Source: Luteitalea sp.
Lineage (GTDB): Bacteria > Acidobacteriota > Vicinamibacteria > Vicinamibacterales > Vicinamibacteraceae
Assembly: GCA_009377605.1 (NCBI GenBank)
Contig: WHTT01000004.1
Coordinates: 1 to 64,000 of the forward strand
DNA: 64,000 bases
Reading direction: 5' to 3'
The notes beneath the pieces are model-generated. The model had not been told where the DNA came from, ran no database searches, and was given only the letters and a program-made list of their open reading frames with translations. Made by a program: the position numbers and the translations under genes. This document shows, in pieces, positions 42,601 through 50,000 of the stretch (its first letter is position 1; each line of letters begins with the position of its first letter).

Positions 42601-42982
42601 AGACGCCGTCTCCTTGGATGATGTTGCCGCGCAACTGTGTCTCTCCCATACCGACGTAGACGATGTCTGGGTTGGAGGGAGCGACGGCGACAGCGCCCAC
42701 CGACGAGGTCTTGAACGCCTCATCGGACACGGGTTCCCAGGTCACACCACCGTCGGTGGTTTTCCAGAGGCCGCCTCCGGTAGCACCGAAGTAATACTCG
42801 AGCGTGCGCGAGCTCCCCGCGACTGCCGTCGAGCGCCCACCCCGATGCGGACCGACGCTTCGCCATTCGAGTGCCGAGAAGAACGCCGCCGGATACTTCG
42901 AGTTGCCGGCCTCTTGACCGGCAAGGATGGTCGTGGCACACACTACTATCAGAGCCGAGCTCAAGCTCAGGACTCGACGCAT
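39671..42982 (-). CDS. VPS10/sortilin-like exported beta-propeller protein
   Basis: 1103-residue exported protein with a signal peptide (MRRVLSLSSALIVVCATTIL) and a propeller made of many Asp-box/BNR repeats: LWKTTDGGVTWEPVSD, YKSTDAGKTWTPVG, YRSTDGGQTWEKV, FKSTDEGATWTEL, LKSDDGGDTWTLM, FYRSTNGGKTY, WRSTDEGQSWQRI, YKTDDYGQTW and VSFDDGGSWQGL. The C-terminal region (about 790-1100) has an acidic low-complexity tract with a run of glutamates (about residues 850-865), a fibronectin-like segment and helical coiled coil. Similar proteins are called sortilin-type glycosyl hydrolases and are common in Acidobacteria and Gemmatimonadota. No catalytic residues are assignable. Confidence 0.8.
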   Translation of the reverse strand: MRRVLSLSSALIVVCATTILAGQEAGNSKYPAAFFSALEWRSVGPHRGGRSTAVAGSSRTLEYYFGATGGGLWKTTDGGVTWEPVSDEAFKTSSVGAVAVAPSNPDIVYVGMGETQLRGNIIQGDGVYKSTDAGKTWTPVGLEKTMAVARVRVHPTNPEIVYVAALGDPYRATPDRGVYRSTDGGQTWEKVLFRDDKSGAVDLVLDPQNANIVYAALWEVFRTPHSLSSGGSGSGLFKSTDEGATWTELTRNPGLPKGVIGKIGLSVSGADSNRVYAIVEAEDGGVLKSDDGGDTWTLMSDDRKLRQRAFYYTRIYADPKAEDTVYVLNTGFYRSTNGGKTYKTIRVPHGDNHDLWIAPDDPKRMVEANDGGANVSVTGGESWTEQDFPTAQFYNAFVTDDVPYHICGAQQDNSTACVSSAPPGRGPGGSGGGEAALYPVGGCESGYIAQSPKDSDVFFAGCYGGTMTRYDRRTRLSRTVTVWPDNPMGHSSGEITERFQWTYPIVFSPLDANVLYTGSQHLWRSTDEGQSWQRISSDLTRHDPSTMEPSGGPITLDQTGVETYATIFTIAPSKHEPDVIWVGSDDGVVHITRDGAKSWQEITPPDLSEFARISLIEASPHKAGTAYLAANRYQRADRAPYVYKTDDYGQTWTTIVGGLPPDDFARVVREDIERPGLLYLGTEHGIYVSFDDGGSWQGLRLKLPVTPVHGIVSTAQDLVIGTHGRSFYVLDDIEVLRQLRPELATSSFHLFTPREAIRRVDNGVTIDYYLAEDAKEVSVEILDESGQVIRRYSSTTAKQESTDESDTDEEAAEEPSGSETDKTGQAQDEQSGAGATSRSGDSDEGEKEKQKEGEEEEEEEEEEEEERGPGAPPVRVGTKAVVNRLSWDMRHEDARKFEGLIMWAGNVRGPLALPGTYRVRVTADGQTKEASFSTAADPRANMTADDLTAQFELAQRINQRVSEAHDAVVNIRHVRAQIDDRTKQAGDANLTADAKALAQKLTEVEGAIYQYRLKSNQDALNYGIRLNNKLAALQGVVESADGRPTAQSEALFEQLSASLDTELRQLQTLIDRDLTAFNQALERHDLDAIAAVAPADEGSEKRP

Positions 42983-43123
42983 CGCTGTAGCCTCCTCCAT
43001 CGACCCGGCCCGGGCAGAAGCGCAGAAGGTTCACTTGCTTCCATCAGGCCGGCCTCGTGGGAAACCCCGCAAGAAAGAGAACACACACCGGCGTGCCAGA
43101 ACCCAGGCTGGCTGACACGCCTG

Positions 43124-43227
43124 ACTTGCCCCGCCGAGGCGCTGAGCGCGACAGCGGACTTGTCTCGCCGAGGCACTGAGCGCGACAGCGGACTTGTCTC
43201 GCCGAAGCGGCGCAGCCGCGAAGGCGG
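43124..43227. repeat. 34-bp tandem repeat, 3 units
   Basis: Unit 1 (43124-43157) and unit 2 (43158-43191) match in 31 of 34 bases (ACTTGYCYCGCCGAGGCRCT then GAGCGCGACAGCGG). Unit 3 (43192-43227) starts alike and then diverges to GCGGCGCAGCCGCGAAGGCGG. Between the VPS10 gene and argH. Confidence 0.75.
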
Positions 43228-43250
43228 ACCGGTGGGGTGAGACGGGTATG

Positions 43251-44639
43251 CTAATGCGGCACCGACTCGTTGGCAAGCCAGGCACGAACGTCGGCTAGCT
43301 GAGCTGCGACCGCCTGTGGCGCAGTCGATTGCGGTGTTGTGCGCGCCGCAATCGAGGTCTGCGGCGAAACGACCTGGCCAATGTCGGCGCCGAACAACCC
43401 ACTGAAGCGTTGCCAGTCGTCGATGCCGAGCATGTCGAAGCTGCGGCCATCGGCCACCAACTCGCGCACCATGTTGCCGACCGTCTCGTGCGCCTCCCGA
43501 AACGACATCCCTTTCTTGACGAGATAATCTGCGACGTCGGTGGCAAGAAGAAGCCCGGAAGCCGCCGTGCCCGTGACCTGGCGGTTCACACGGAGGGTCG
43601 AGACGACGGCACGCGCCGCGAGCAGACAGCCCAACAGCGTGTCCTCGGCGTCGAAGAGCGCTTCTTTGTCCTCTTGCAAGTCTTTGTTGTACCCGGACGG
43701 CAAGCCCTTCATCGTCGTGAGCCACCCGACCAACCGACCAATCACGCGGCCCGCCTTGCCGCGCGCCAGCTCCATCGGGTCAGGATTCTTCTTTTGAGGC
43801 ATGAGGCTGCTGCCCGTGCAAATGCGATCGTCCAGATCGAAGAACGCGAATTCCTCGGAGCTGAAGAGAATCACATCCTCGGCCAGTCGGCTCACGTGCA
43901 GCATGGCGAGGGCGCACGCATGGAGGAAAGCAGCGACAAAGTCACGGTCTGCCGTGGCGTCCAGGCTGTTGGCGACGATGCGTGAGAAGCCGAGGCGGGA
44001 GGCCAACCGTGCCGGATCGACGCCGTAGGAGTTGCCGGCCACGGCACCGGAGCCCAGGGGCATGGCGTCTGCCTCGTCGCGAGCCACGTCGAACCGCGAA
44101 CACGCGCGGCGAAGCGCCGCGGCATGCGCGAGCCAATAGTGGGCCTCGAGTATCGGCTGCGCCCGACGCAAGTGCGTGTAGGCCGGCATGAGCGCCATAC
44201 CAGCGTCCTCGGCGCGTTCCGCAAAGCTCGCCACCAAGGCGCGCATCGCGTCCTGGACGACAGGAATCCTGCGCTTGACGTACATTCGGAGGTCCAGCGC
44301 GACCTGTTCATTACGGGATCGGCCCGTGTGCAGGCGCTTCCCACGCTCGCCGACGCGCGAGACGAGCTGCCGTTCCACGAACGAGTGCACGTCTTCGTCC
44401 GCGCCGCTGACAAACGACACGTCGCGCTGGCCATCTTCAAGCATGGCCTGAAGCGCATCGTCAATCGCCTGGTGCTCCTCGACGCTCAGCACACCGACGC
44501 GAGCCAGCTCCTCGGCCCACGCGAGGCTGCCTCGCACATCGTCTTCGAAAAGGCGGCGGTCGAAGCGGAATGATGCCCCCCATTCGAGAACTGCAGCGTC
44601 AGGTTCGCCGGCAAACCGGCCGGACCAGAGAGTAGGCAT
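43251..44639 (-). CDS. argH: argininosuccinate lyase
   Basis: 462-residue lyase that cleaves argininosuccinate to arginine and fumarate. All signature regions of the fumarase/lyase family are visible: LWSGRFAGEPD at the N-terminus, DEDVHSFVE, TGRSRNEQVALDLRMYV, AYTHLRRAQPI (catalytic His region), and the flexible loop GSSLMPQKKNPDPMELARGKAGRV (catalytic Ser, quoted in part). It is intact and looks functional, which matters because the co-clustered argininosuccinate synthase homologue does not. It follows that gene on the same strand with a 262-bp gap filled by a repeat element. Confidence 0.95.
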   Translation of the reverse strand: MPTLWSGRFAGEPDAAVLEWGASFRFDRRLFEDDVRGSLAWAEELARVGVLSVEEHQAIDDALQAMLEDGQRDVSFVSGADEDVHSFVERQLVSRVGERGKRLHTGRSRNEQVALDLRMYVKRRIPVVQDAMRALVASFAERAEDAGMALMPAYTHLRRAQPILEAHYWLAHAAALRRACSRFDVARDEADAMPLGSGAVAGNSYGVDPARLASRLGFSRIVANSLDATADRDFVAAFLHACALAMLHVSRLAEDVILFSSEEFAFFDLDDRICTGSSLMPQKKNPDPMELARGKAGRVIGRLVGWLTTMKGLPSGYNKDLQEDKEALFDAEDTLLGCLLAARAVVSTLRVNRQVTGTAASGLLLATDVADYLVKKGMSFREAHETVGNMVRELVADGRSFDMLGIDDWQRFSGLFGADIGQVVSPQTSIAARTTPQSTAPQAVAAQLADVRAWLANESVPH

Positions 44640-44672
44640 AGAAAGGTCTCTGCTTCAGCGACAGGTTCAGCG

Positions 44673-44929
44673 GGGTGACAAGGTGATGGGTGACAAGGTG
44701 ACCCGGTGACAAGGTGACCGGGTAATTTGGTGCGCTGGCGGTTGGGCTCGGACGGTGTCTTGCATCGTTATCCCCGGCACTCATTGGGGTTGTCAATCGC
44801 ACCGGCTGTAGCTGTCAGCCCGTCACCCCGTCACCCTGTCACCCCGTCACCCTGTCACCCCTTCACCCTGTCACCCCTCACCCGGTCACCCCCTCACCCG
44901 GTCACCCTGTCACACCCTCCATCACCCCT
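44673..44929. repeat. 8-bp tandem repeats, inverted arrays (GGTGACAA / CACCCTGT)
   Basis: Left array 44673-44727 (GGTGACAA, GGTGACCC etc.), a 90-bp core, right array 44818-44929 with about twelve CACCC(T/C)(G/C)T units. The right array runs into the 3' end of the argG-like gene and encodes its last ten or so residues. Confidence 0.88.
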
Positions 44930-45933
44930 TCACCCCGGCTCGCCACCCTCGGTCGCGCCTCCTGGAGGAGAAGGTCGCCGCTCGACAGCTCGAAGCGCAG
45001 GGAGCCACTGACCGTTGCCAGCGCACGCGCGGTGAAGGCGTCGATCGCCTCTCGCTCGGGCGAGAACCACGCGCCGTCATGCAGAAGATCGATATAGGCA
45101 CGTGCGAGCGACCGCCGCAATTCGAGGAGGCGCGGCGACAAGCACAGGGACTCGAGCGCTTTGAACGCACGGCTGAGGACCGTGGCCGCCGGCGCGTGCC
45201 AGCCGAATGCATCGACAGGCATGGCGCTCAGGATTGCGTCGAGGCTCCCAATGAGCTCGAGAAACGCCATCGACACGCCGTTGACCGCATCCGGCACGCC
45301 GTTCTGCACGCTGATCTCCACCACAGCGCGCTCGGTCGGCACGTGTACTACCGCCCCTTCCGCGCCGGGCGGGCGGCCCGTTTGGTCGCTACCGGCGGTC
45401 GCGAACACTGGTCGCCCCCACAGCGTGGACGCACTCCGCGGCCAATCAGCCTCACCCGCGTCTGCCAGACCGAGCTCGGCTGCCGCGCGCGCCCGCTCTT
45501 CGGGTGACATCGCGTCGGCGAGCGACGGCAGCACCGGCGTGGCCGTACGCGAAGCGAGAAGTCGTGGCACCCGCTCGGCCGTGCCGCCATGCGCGATCGC
45601 GGAGGCCTGCTCCATGGCCGCCACGTCGGCGACGAGCCACGCGACGAGCGGCGACGTGAGTGGCCTCACGAGCGGATCCTCGTGGTCGAGAGAGATCGCG
45701 CCAGCGCGAAGCGCCGGCAACACCAGCTGCTCCGCCAATCGGTCGCGGGCATCAATCACGTGCGCGCGCGCCGCGCCCGCGGCCAGTGCTTGTTCTCGCA
45801 CGTCCGCGAGATTGGCCGGCTGACCGAGGTCCAGCGTGACGGTCACGACCTCAGCACTGTACCGGGTCGCGAGCCAAGGAATCGCGACGAGCGTCGGCGA
45901 GTCGCCATCGTGCGCAAGCAGAATACGGTTCAC
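44902..45933 (-). CDS. argininosuccinate synthase homologue lacking the PP-loop and substrate motifs
   Basis: 343-residue protein, colinear with argininosuccinate synthase (usually about 400 residues). Matches: VVTVTLDLGQPANLADVREQAL, AHVIDARDRL, PLTSPLVAWLVADVA, AIAHGGT, STLWGRPVFATAG, VEISVQNGVPDAVNG, FGWHAPAATVLSRAFKALE, LCLSPRLLELRRSLARAYI, DGAWFSPEREAIDAFTARAL and VSGSLRFEL. However, the ATP-binding SGGLDTS loop is DGDSPTL, the TGKGNDQVR substrate block is absent after AHGGT, and the C-terminus is replaced by residues encoded in a repeat array. No stop codon or frameshift interrupts it. It sits between argR and argH where a working argG would be expected, so it is either a pseudoenzyme or a strongly diverged enzyme. 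Confidence 0.8.
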   Translation of the reverse strand: MNRILLAHDGDSPTLVAIPWLATRYSAEVVTVTLDLGQPANLADVREQALAAGAARAHVIDARDRLAEQLVLPALRAGAISLDHEDPLVRPLTSPLVAWLVADVAAMEQASAIAHGGTAERVPRLLASRTATPVLPSLADAMSPEERARAAAELGLADAGEADWPRSASTLWGRPVFATAGSDQTGRPPGAEGAVVHVPTERAVVEISVQNGVPDAVNGVSMAFLELIGSLDAILSAMPVDAFGWHAPAATVLSRAFKALESLCLSPRLLELRRSLARAYIDLLHDGAWFSPEREAIDAFTARALATVSGSLRFELSSGDLLLQEARPRVASRGEGVMEGVTG

Positions 45934-45966
45934 TGTTCAGACCTAAGGACTCGTCTGGAAATACGG

Positions 45967-46485
45967 TTACTCAGGGGTTGCTCCATCCACTTCCGCGACC
46001 GACCCACCTGCGGTCCAGCGCTTCATGCGTGCGACACAGAGATCCGCCTGGCGCGCATCGCGGGCAATGACCAGAATCGTATCGTCGCCGGCGATCGTGC
46101 CAACGACTTCCGGCAGCTCGGCGTGGTCGATTGCAAGGGCGAGCGGCTGCGCCTGTCCGGGATCCGTCCGCAGCACGATGAGCTGCTCCACGCGATCGAG
46201 CCGACGCAGGTACGACAGGACAGTCCGACGCAACGTCGCCTCCGCCGCGTCGGGCCTTCCGACCAGGTTCGGCCCAGGGCGCTTGTACGCGCCGTCGGAA
46301 GCCCGTTTGACGAGGCCGAGGTCCTTTATATCGCGTGAGAGCGTCGCCTGCGTGACGTCAATTCCCTGACGCAGCAATCGCATCCTGAGCTGTTCCTGGC
46401 TCGCAACGACCTCTCGGTCGACGACGTCCAGGATGACGGCCTGGCGAAAGGCCTTCGTGGCTCCGATGGCCGAGACTTCGGTCAT
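45967..46485 (-). CDS. argR: arginine repressor ArgR
   Basis: 172-residue arginine-responsive regulator. The winged-helix domain contains [35 protein letters not shown] (quoted in part; [16 protein letters not shown] is the recognition helix), and the C-terminal oligomerisation domain carries [15 protein letters not shown], the arginine-binding Asp pair. It is divergent from argC with 220 bp between, containing two REP-like hairpins, a perfect palindrome and a good promoter. It is expected to repress the flanking arginine genes when arginine is abundant. Confidence 0.93.
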   Translation of the reverse strand: MTEVSAIGATKAFRQAVILDVVDREVVASQEQLRMRLLRQGIDVTQATLSRDIKDLGLVKRASDGAYKRPGPNLVGRPDAAEATLRRTVLSYLRRLDRVEQLIVLRTDPGQAQPLALAIDHAELPEVVGTIAGDDTILVIARDARQADLCVARMKRWTAGGSVAEVDGATPE

Positions 46486-46513
46486 GTCTGTAGGTCACGC
46501 AACGACATCGAAC

Positions 46514-46580
46514 GGCCGCCTCGGCGAGGCGGCCCTACCGCCGCGTCCACATGCGGTGTAGGCCGCTCGCCGAGCGCGCC
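46514..46580. repeat. REP-like pair (reverse then forward)
   Basis: 46514-46538: GGCCGCCTCGGCGAGGCGGC ending CCTAC (reverse orientation). 46558-46580: GTAG followed by GCCGCTCGCCGAGCGCGCC (forward). They lie in the divergent argR-argC region. Confidence 0.78.
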
Positions 46581-46587
46581 GTTGCCT

Positions 46588-46603
46588 GCATGTTTATACA
46601 TGC
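46588..46603. promoter_or_regulatory. palindrome resembling an ARG box
   Basis: GCATGTTTATACATGC: perfect 6-bp arms around TTAT in the argR-argC intergenic region. ARG boxes are 18-bp AT-rich imperfect palindromes bound by ArgR, so this is a candidate ArgR operator. The half-sites do not match the E. coli consensus exactly. Confidence 0.5.
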
Positions 46604-46649
46604 CAACGCATAGTCTACACGAACGGCCCATTTGATACCTGAATATTTC

Positions 46650-46679
46650 TTGACACTGTCAACGGGGCGTGCGTATTAT
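46650..46679 (+). promoter_or_regulatory. sigma-70-type promoter of argC
   Basis: TTGACA at 46650-46655 and TATTAT at 46674-46679, 18 bases apart, 27 bases before the argC start codon. The start region TGTATGAGTATTCCATGA (46692-46709) is palindrome-like and could be a second operator half for ArgR. Confidence 0.65.
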
Positions 46680-46705
46680 TGGGGTTCGTCCTGTATGAGT
46701 ATTCC

Positions 46706-47707
46706 ATGACAGAGCGCTCTTCGGTCAGTGTCGGCATCGTCGGTGCGACAGGCTACGCCGGTCAGGAGCTGGTGCGTCTCCTGGCAAGGCACCCGCAGAC
46801 GGCGCTGCTGGCGGTGAGCGCGTCCGGTGAAACGAATGGCCCGCGCCGCCTCCCGGCGCTTGCGCGGATCTGGGACGGTGAGGTGACCCCGTACGGCTCG
46901 ACCAGCTTCGACGGAATCGATGCCGTCTTTCTCGCCCTGCCAGAAGCCTTGGCTGCTGAGCTCGCGCCGACGCATCTCGACGCCGGTCGTCGCGTCTTCG
47001 ATCTCTCCGGCGCTTATCGACTTCGGGACGCCGTCGTCCGGCAGCGCTTCTATCCGAGCACACCGGATCCGCTTCCCGAGGGCACGCTGTACGCGCTGCC
47101 CGAGCTGGCGCGCGACGGGCTGCCTGAGGCGCGCCTCGTGTCCTGCCCTGGCTGCTATCCGACCGCGGCGCTGCTCGGGATTGGTCCGCTCGCAAAGGGC
47201 GGCCTCCTGGAGGGCGACGTCATTGTCGACGCCAAATCGGGCATCTCGGGCGCAGGCAAGGCACCCAGCGAACGCACCCACTTCTCCGAGAATCACGGCA
47301 GCGTTGCCGCATACGGGCTCTTCACGCACCGACATGCGCCCGAGATGGAGCAGGCGCTGGGGCTGCCCGTGACGTTCGTGCCGCACCTGGTTCCACTCGA
47401 CCGCGGCCTGCTCGCGACGATCTACGCGCGCGTCGCGCCCGGCGTCGAGGGTGCGGATCTTACGGTGTGCTACGAGGCGGCATACCGCGACGCTGCCTTC
47501 GTGCGTTTGACGGGAGACCAGCGTCTGCCCGAGATCAAGCACGTCGCGCACACGAATTTCTGCGACATCGGCTGGCGGCTGGACCGAGCGACACGACGCC
47601 TGACGGTCGTCGCTTGTATCGACAACCTGCTGAAGGGCGCCGCCGGTCAGGCGGTGCAGAACTTCAACCTCGCGTATGGGTTTTCGGAGTGCGACGGCCT
47701 GTTGTGA
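46706..47707 (+). CDS. argC: N-acetyl-gamma-glutamyl-phosphate reductase
   Basis: 333-residue NADPH-dependent reductase of the third step of arginine synthesis. Visible: cofactor site VGIVGATGYAGQELVRLL, the catalytic cysteine in VSCPGCYPTAALLG, KSGISGAGKAPSERTHFSE, HRHAPEMEQ and VPLDRGLLATIYA. The ATG at 46706 (MTERSSV) follows the promoter by 27 bases; the in-frame start at 46679 overlaps the -10 element. It opens the argC-B-D-A-J-F operon. Confidence 0.95.
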   Translation: MTERSSVSVGIVGATGYAGQELVRLLARHPQTALLAVSASGETNGPRRLPALARIWDGEVTPYGSTSFDGIDAVFLALPEALAAELAPTHLDAGRRVFDLSGAYRLRDAVVRQRFYPSTPDPLPEGTLYALPELARDGLPEARLVSCPGCYPTAALLGIGPLAKGGLLEGDVIVDAKSGISGAGKAPSERTHFSENHGSVAAYGLFTHRHAPEMEQALGLPVTFVPHLVPLDRGLLATIYARVAPGVEGADLTVCYEAAYRDAAFVRLTGDQRLPEIKHVAHTNFCDIGWRLDRATRRLTVVACIDNLLKGAAGQAVQNFNLAYGFSECDGLL

Positions 47708-47726
47708 GACGTCGCCGGAGACCGAA

Positions 47727-48566
47727 GTGGAGACTGCAGTGCAGGTCGTGAAGCTTGGCGGCGAGCTCCTCGAGGAGCCGGCGCGTGTCGCCGCGCTCGC
47801 GGGGCGCTTGGCGCGGCTCGCACAATCTGCGCCGCTTGCGGTGGTGCACGGCGGCGGTCGTGAGATCGACGCCGAGCTCAGTCGCCGCGGCCTCGCGAAA
47901 CGCGCGGTGGACGGGCTGCGCGTGACCGATCGGGCAACGCTCGACGCTGTGGTGGCGGTGCTCGGCGGTCTGGTGAACACGCGCCTTGTGTCGGCGCTGG
48001 TTGCTGAGGGCGCGCGTGCGGTGGGCTTGACCGGAGTCGATGGGGCATGGGGCCTCGCCGAGAAGGCCCCGCCGCACCAAGCAACCGATGGGCGCCTGAT
48101 CGACCTTGGCCTCGTGGGGATGCCGATTGGCCAGTCGCGGACATCGTTATTGTCCGATCTCATCGGCCTGGGCTATGTGCCAGTCGTGGCGAGCCTCGGC
48201 GTGGACGCCGGTGGCCAGGTGTTGAACATCAACGCCGATACGCTGGCTGCACACGTGGCCTCGATCCTGTGCGCAAAGACGCTCTGGGTGGCAGGCAGCA
48301 CGCCGGGCGTGCTCGACTCGACCGGCGAGACCATCGCGACGCTCACCGGCGACGAGGCGCACGCCATGATGGCGGACGGCTCGGCCTCGGCCGGCATGGT
48401 GGCGAAGCTCACGGCATGTCTCTCGGCGCTTGATTCAGGCGTGAGTGACGTTCGCATCATCGACGGCCGCGATGAAGAGCTCGATACGGCGCCAGGCACA
48501 CGTGTCATGAGTGCCGATGGTGAGACGGGGCCAGAGCCCCGCCCTTCCTACTACCTACGTCGCTGA
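47727..48566 (+). CDS. argB: acetylglutamate kinase
   Basis: 279-residue amino acid kinase phosphorylating N-acetylglutamate. Motifs: VVKLGGELLEE (ATP-binding Lys and glycine loop), VVHGGGREIDAELSRRGL, DGLRVTDRATLDAV, GLTGVDGAW, VLNINADTLAAHVA and STPGVLDSTGETIATLTGDEA. The start is GTG 47727, preceded by GGAG six bases upstream; other GTG codons 15 bases downstream are possible. It follows argC by 19 bases. The C-terminal stretch of about 20 residues beyond the kinase fold is Pro/Glu-rich. Confidence 0.93.
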   Translation: METAVQVVKLGGELLEEPARVAALAGRLARLAQSAPLAVVHGGGREIDAELSRRGLAKRAVDGLRVTDRATLDAVVAVLGGLVNTRLVSALVAEGARAVGLTGVDGAWGLAEKAPPHQATDGRLIDLGLVGMPIGQSRTSLLSDLIGLGYVPVVASLGVDAGGQVLNINADTLAAHVASILCAKTLWVAGSTPGVLDSTGETIATLTGDEAHAMMADGSASAGMVAKLTACLSALDSGVSDVRIIDGRDEELDTAPGTRVMSADGETGPEPRPSYYLRR

Positions 48567-48568
48567 AG

Positions 48569-48623
48569 GTAGGGCGCGTCAGCCTCCCGCGCCGTCACGG
48601 CCGCCTCGGCGAGGCGGCCCTAC
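48569..48623. repeat. REP-like inverted pair
   Basis: Forward element GTAGGGCGCG...CGCGCC at 48569-48593 and reverse element GGCCGCCTCGGCGAGGCGGC with CCTAC foot at 48599-48623, in the argB-argD gap. This may alter mRNA stability within the operon. Confidence 0.78.
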
Positions 48624-48659
48624 CTAGATGTTTTCAGGCGGATCAGAAAGCGGACAGGA

Positions 48660-50000
48660 ATGGCTTCAGTAACCCAACAGCATTCGACGTCACCAGTCGC
48701 GGCGAGCGACGTCCGGGCACTGGAAGCACGCCACATCGTGCAGACCTATCGCCGTGTGCCCGTCGTCTTCGTGCGTGGCGAGGGAGTGCGGCTCTACGAC
48801 AGCGAGGGAAACGAGTATCTCGATCTGCTGTCCGGTATTGGAGTCGCCGCCGTGGGCCACGGCAACGCCCAGCTCGCAGACGCGCTATCGGAACAGGCGC
48901 GGACGCTGGCGCACACGTCCAACCTGTACTTCCATCCGCTCCAGGGTCAGGTGGCCGCCCGGCTTGCAGCTCTTTCTGGCTTGCCGCGTGCGTTCTTTTG
49001 CAATAGCGGCACCGAGGCGGTCGAGGCGTGTCTGAAGTTCGCGCGTCGCTATTGGCACACCGCCGGCACACCTCGTCACGAGATCGTCGCGCTCGAGCAT
49101 GGCTTTGCGGGGCGCACGTTTGGATCTTTGTCCGTGACCTGGGACGAGCACTATCGCACGCCGTTCGAGCCTCTCCTCCCGGGTGTGCGCTTCGTGCCGG
49201 TTGGAGACGAGCAGGCGCTCGGCGCCGCCGTGACGGAGCGAACGGCCGCCATCATCGCAGAGCCGATACAAGGTGAAGGGGGCGTGCGCCCGCTGTCGAG
49301 CGCCTTCGCGGCCCTCATGACCGACGTCTGCAAGCAAACCGGCGCCCTGCTCATCGCAGACGAGATCCAGTGCGGCCTGGGTCGTACCGCGAGCCCGTTT
49401 TACTTTCAGGCGCTCGGCTTGCAACCGGATCTCGTCTCGGTCGGCAAGGCGCTGGGCGGGGGCATGCCCGTCGGAGCGGCCCTGCTCTCGGAGCGGGTAG
49501 CTTCGGCGGTGTCGTATGGCGATCACGGTACGACGTATGGCGGCAACCTATTGGCGTGTCGCGCCGCGCTCTTCGTCCTCGACGCGCTGACCGGAGCTTC
49601 GGACACGGCCACGCCGGCGGGAGGCTTGCTCGCACATCTCCAGCGACTAGCGCCGCGGGTAGAAACGCGCCTCCGGGAGATCGCGGCACGCCATCCAATG
49701 GTCGTTGATGTGCGTGGGGCTGGCCTCATGTGGGGTCTAGAGCTCGATCGTGACGCCGCACCCGTCGTGGAAGCCGCCTTCGCGCGCGGCCTGCTCGTCA
49801 ACCGGACCGCAGAACGCGTCGTCCGATTGCTGCCTCCGTACGTCATCACGGAGGGCGACCTCGGAGTGGCGCTGACGCGCCTCGACGCCGCGTTCACGGC
49901 CGTAGAGTCGAGCTCGTCGCCGGGCGCTGTCGATTCGACACCGCAAGCCAGCCCGCAAGCCAGCCCGCGAGCCAGCACAGAGACGGAGGCGCAGAACTGA
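48660..50000 (+). CDS. argD: acetylornithine aminotransferase
   Basis: 446-residue class-III PLP aminotransferase (N-acetylornithine step). Visible: EYLDLLSGIGVAAVGHGN, FCNSGTEAVEACLKFARRYW, EHGFAGRTFGSLSVTW, PIQGEGGVRPLS, LLIADEIQCGLGRTASPFYFQ (PLP aspartate), SVGKALGGGMPVGAAL (PLP lysine) and GDHGTTYGGNLLACRAAL. The C-terminal 25 residues are an added Ser/Ala/Gln/Pro tail with QASP repeats. An AGGA motif precedes ATG 48660. The stop overlaps the next gene (TGATG). Confidence 0.93.
   Translation: MASVTQQHSTSPVAASDVRALEARHIVQTYRRVPVVFVRGEGVRLYDSEGNEYLDLLSGIGVAAVGHGNAQLADALSEQARTLAHTSNLYFHPLQGQVAARLAALSGLPRAFFCNSGTEAVEACLKFARRYWHTAGTPRHEIVALEHGFAGRTFGSLSVTWDEHYRTPFEPLLPGVRFVPVGDEQALGAAVTERTAAIIAEPIQGEGGVRPLSSAFAALMTDVCKQTGALLIADEIQCGLGRTASPFYFQALGLQPDLVSVGKALGGGMPVGAALLSERVASAVSYGDHGTTYGGNLLACRAALFVLDALTGASDTATPAGGLLAHLQRLAPRVETRLREIAARHPMVVDVRGAGLMWGLELDRDAAPVVEAAFARGLLVNRTAERVVRLLPPYVITEGDLGVALTRLDAAFTAVESSSSPGAVDSTPQASPQASPRASTETEAQN

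Noticed and set aside
46676-48163. 495-codon open frame on the minus strand opposite argC and argB
   Set aside because: It spans two well-supported enzymes in the other direction and its translation is rich in Arg and Ser with no motif.
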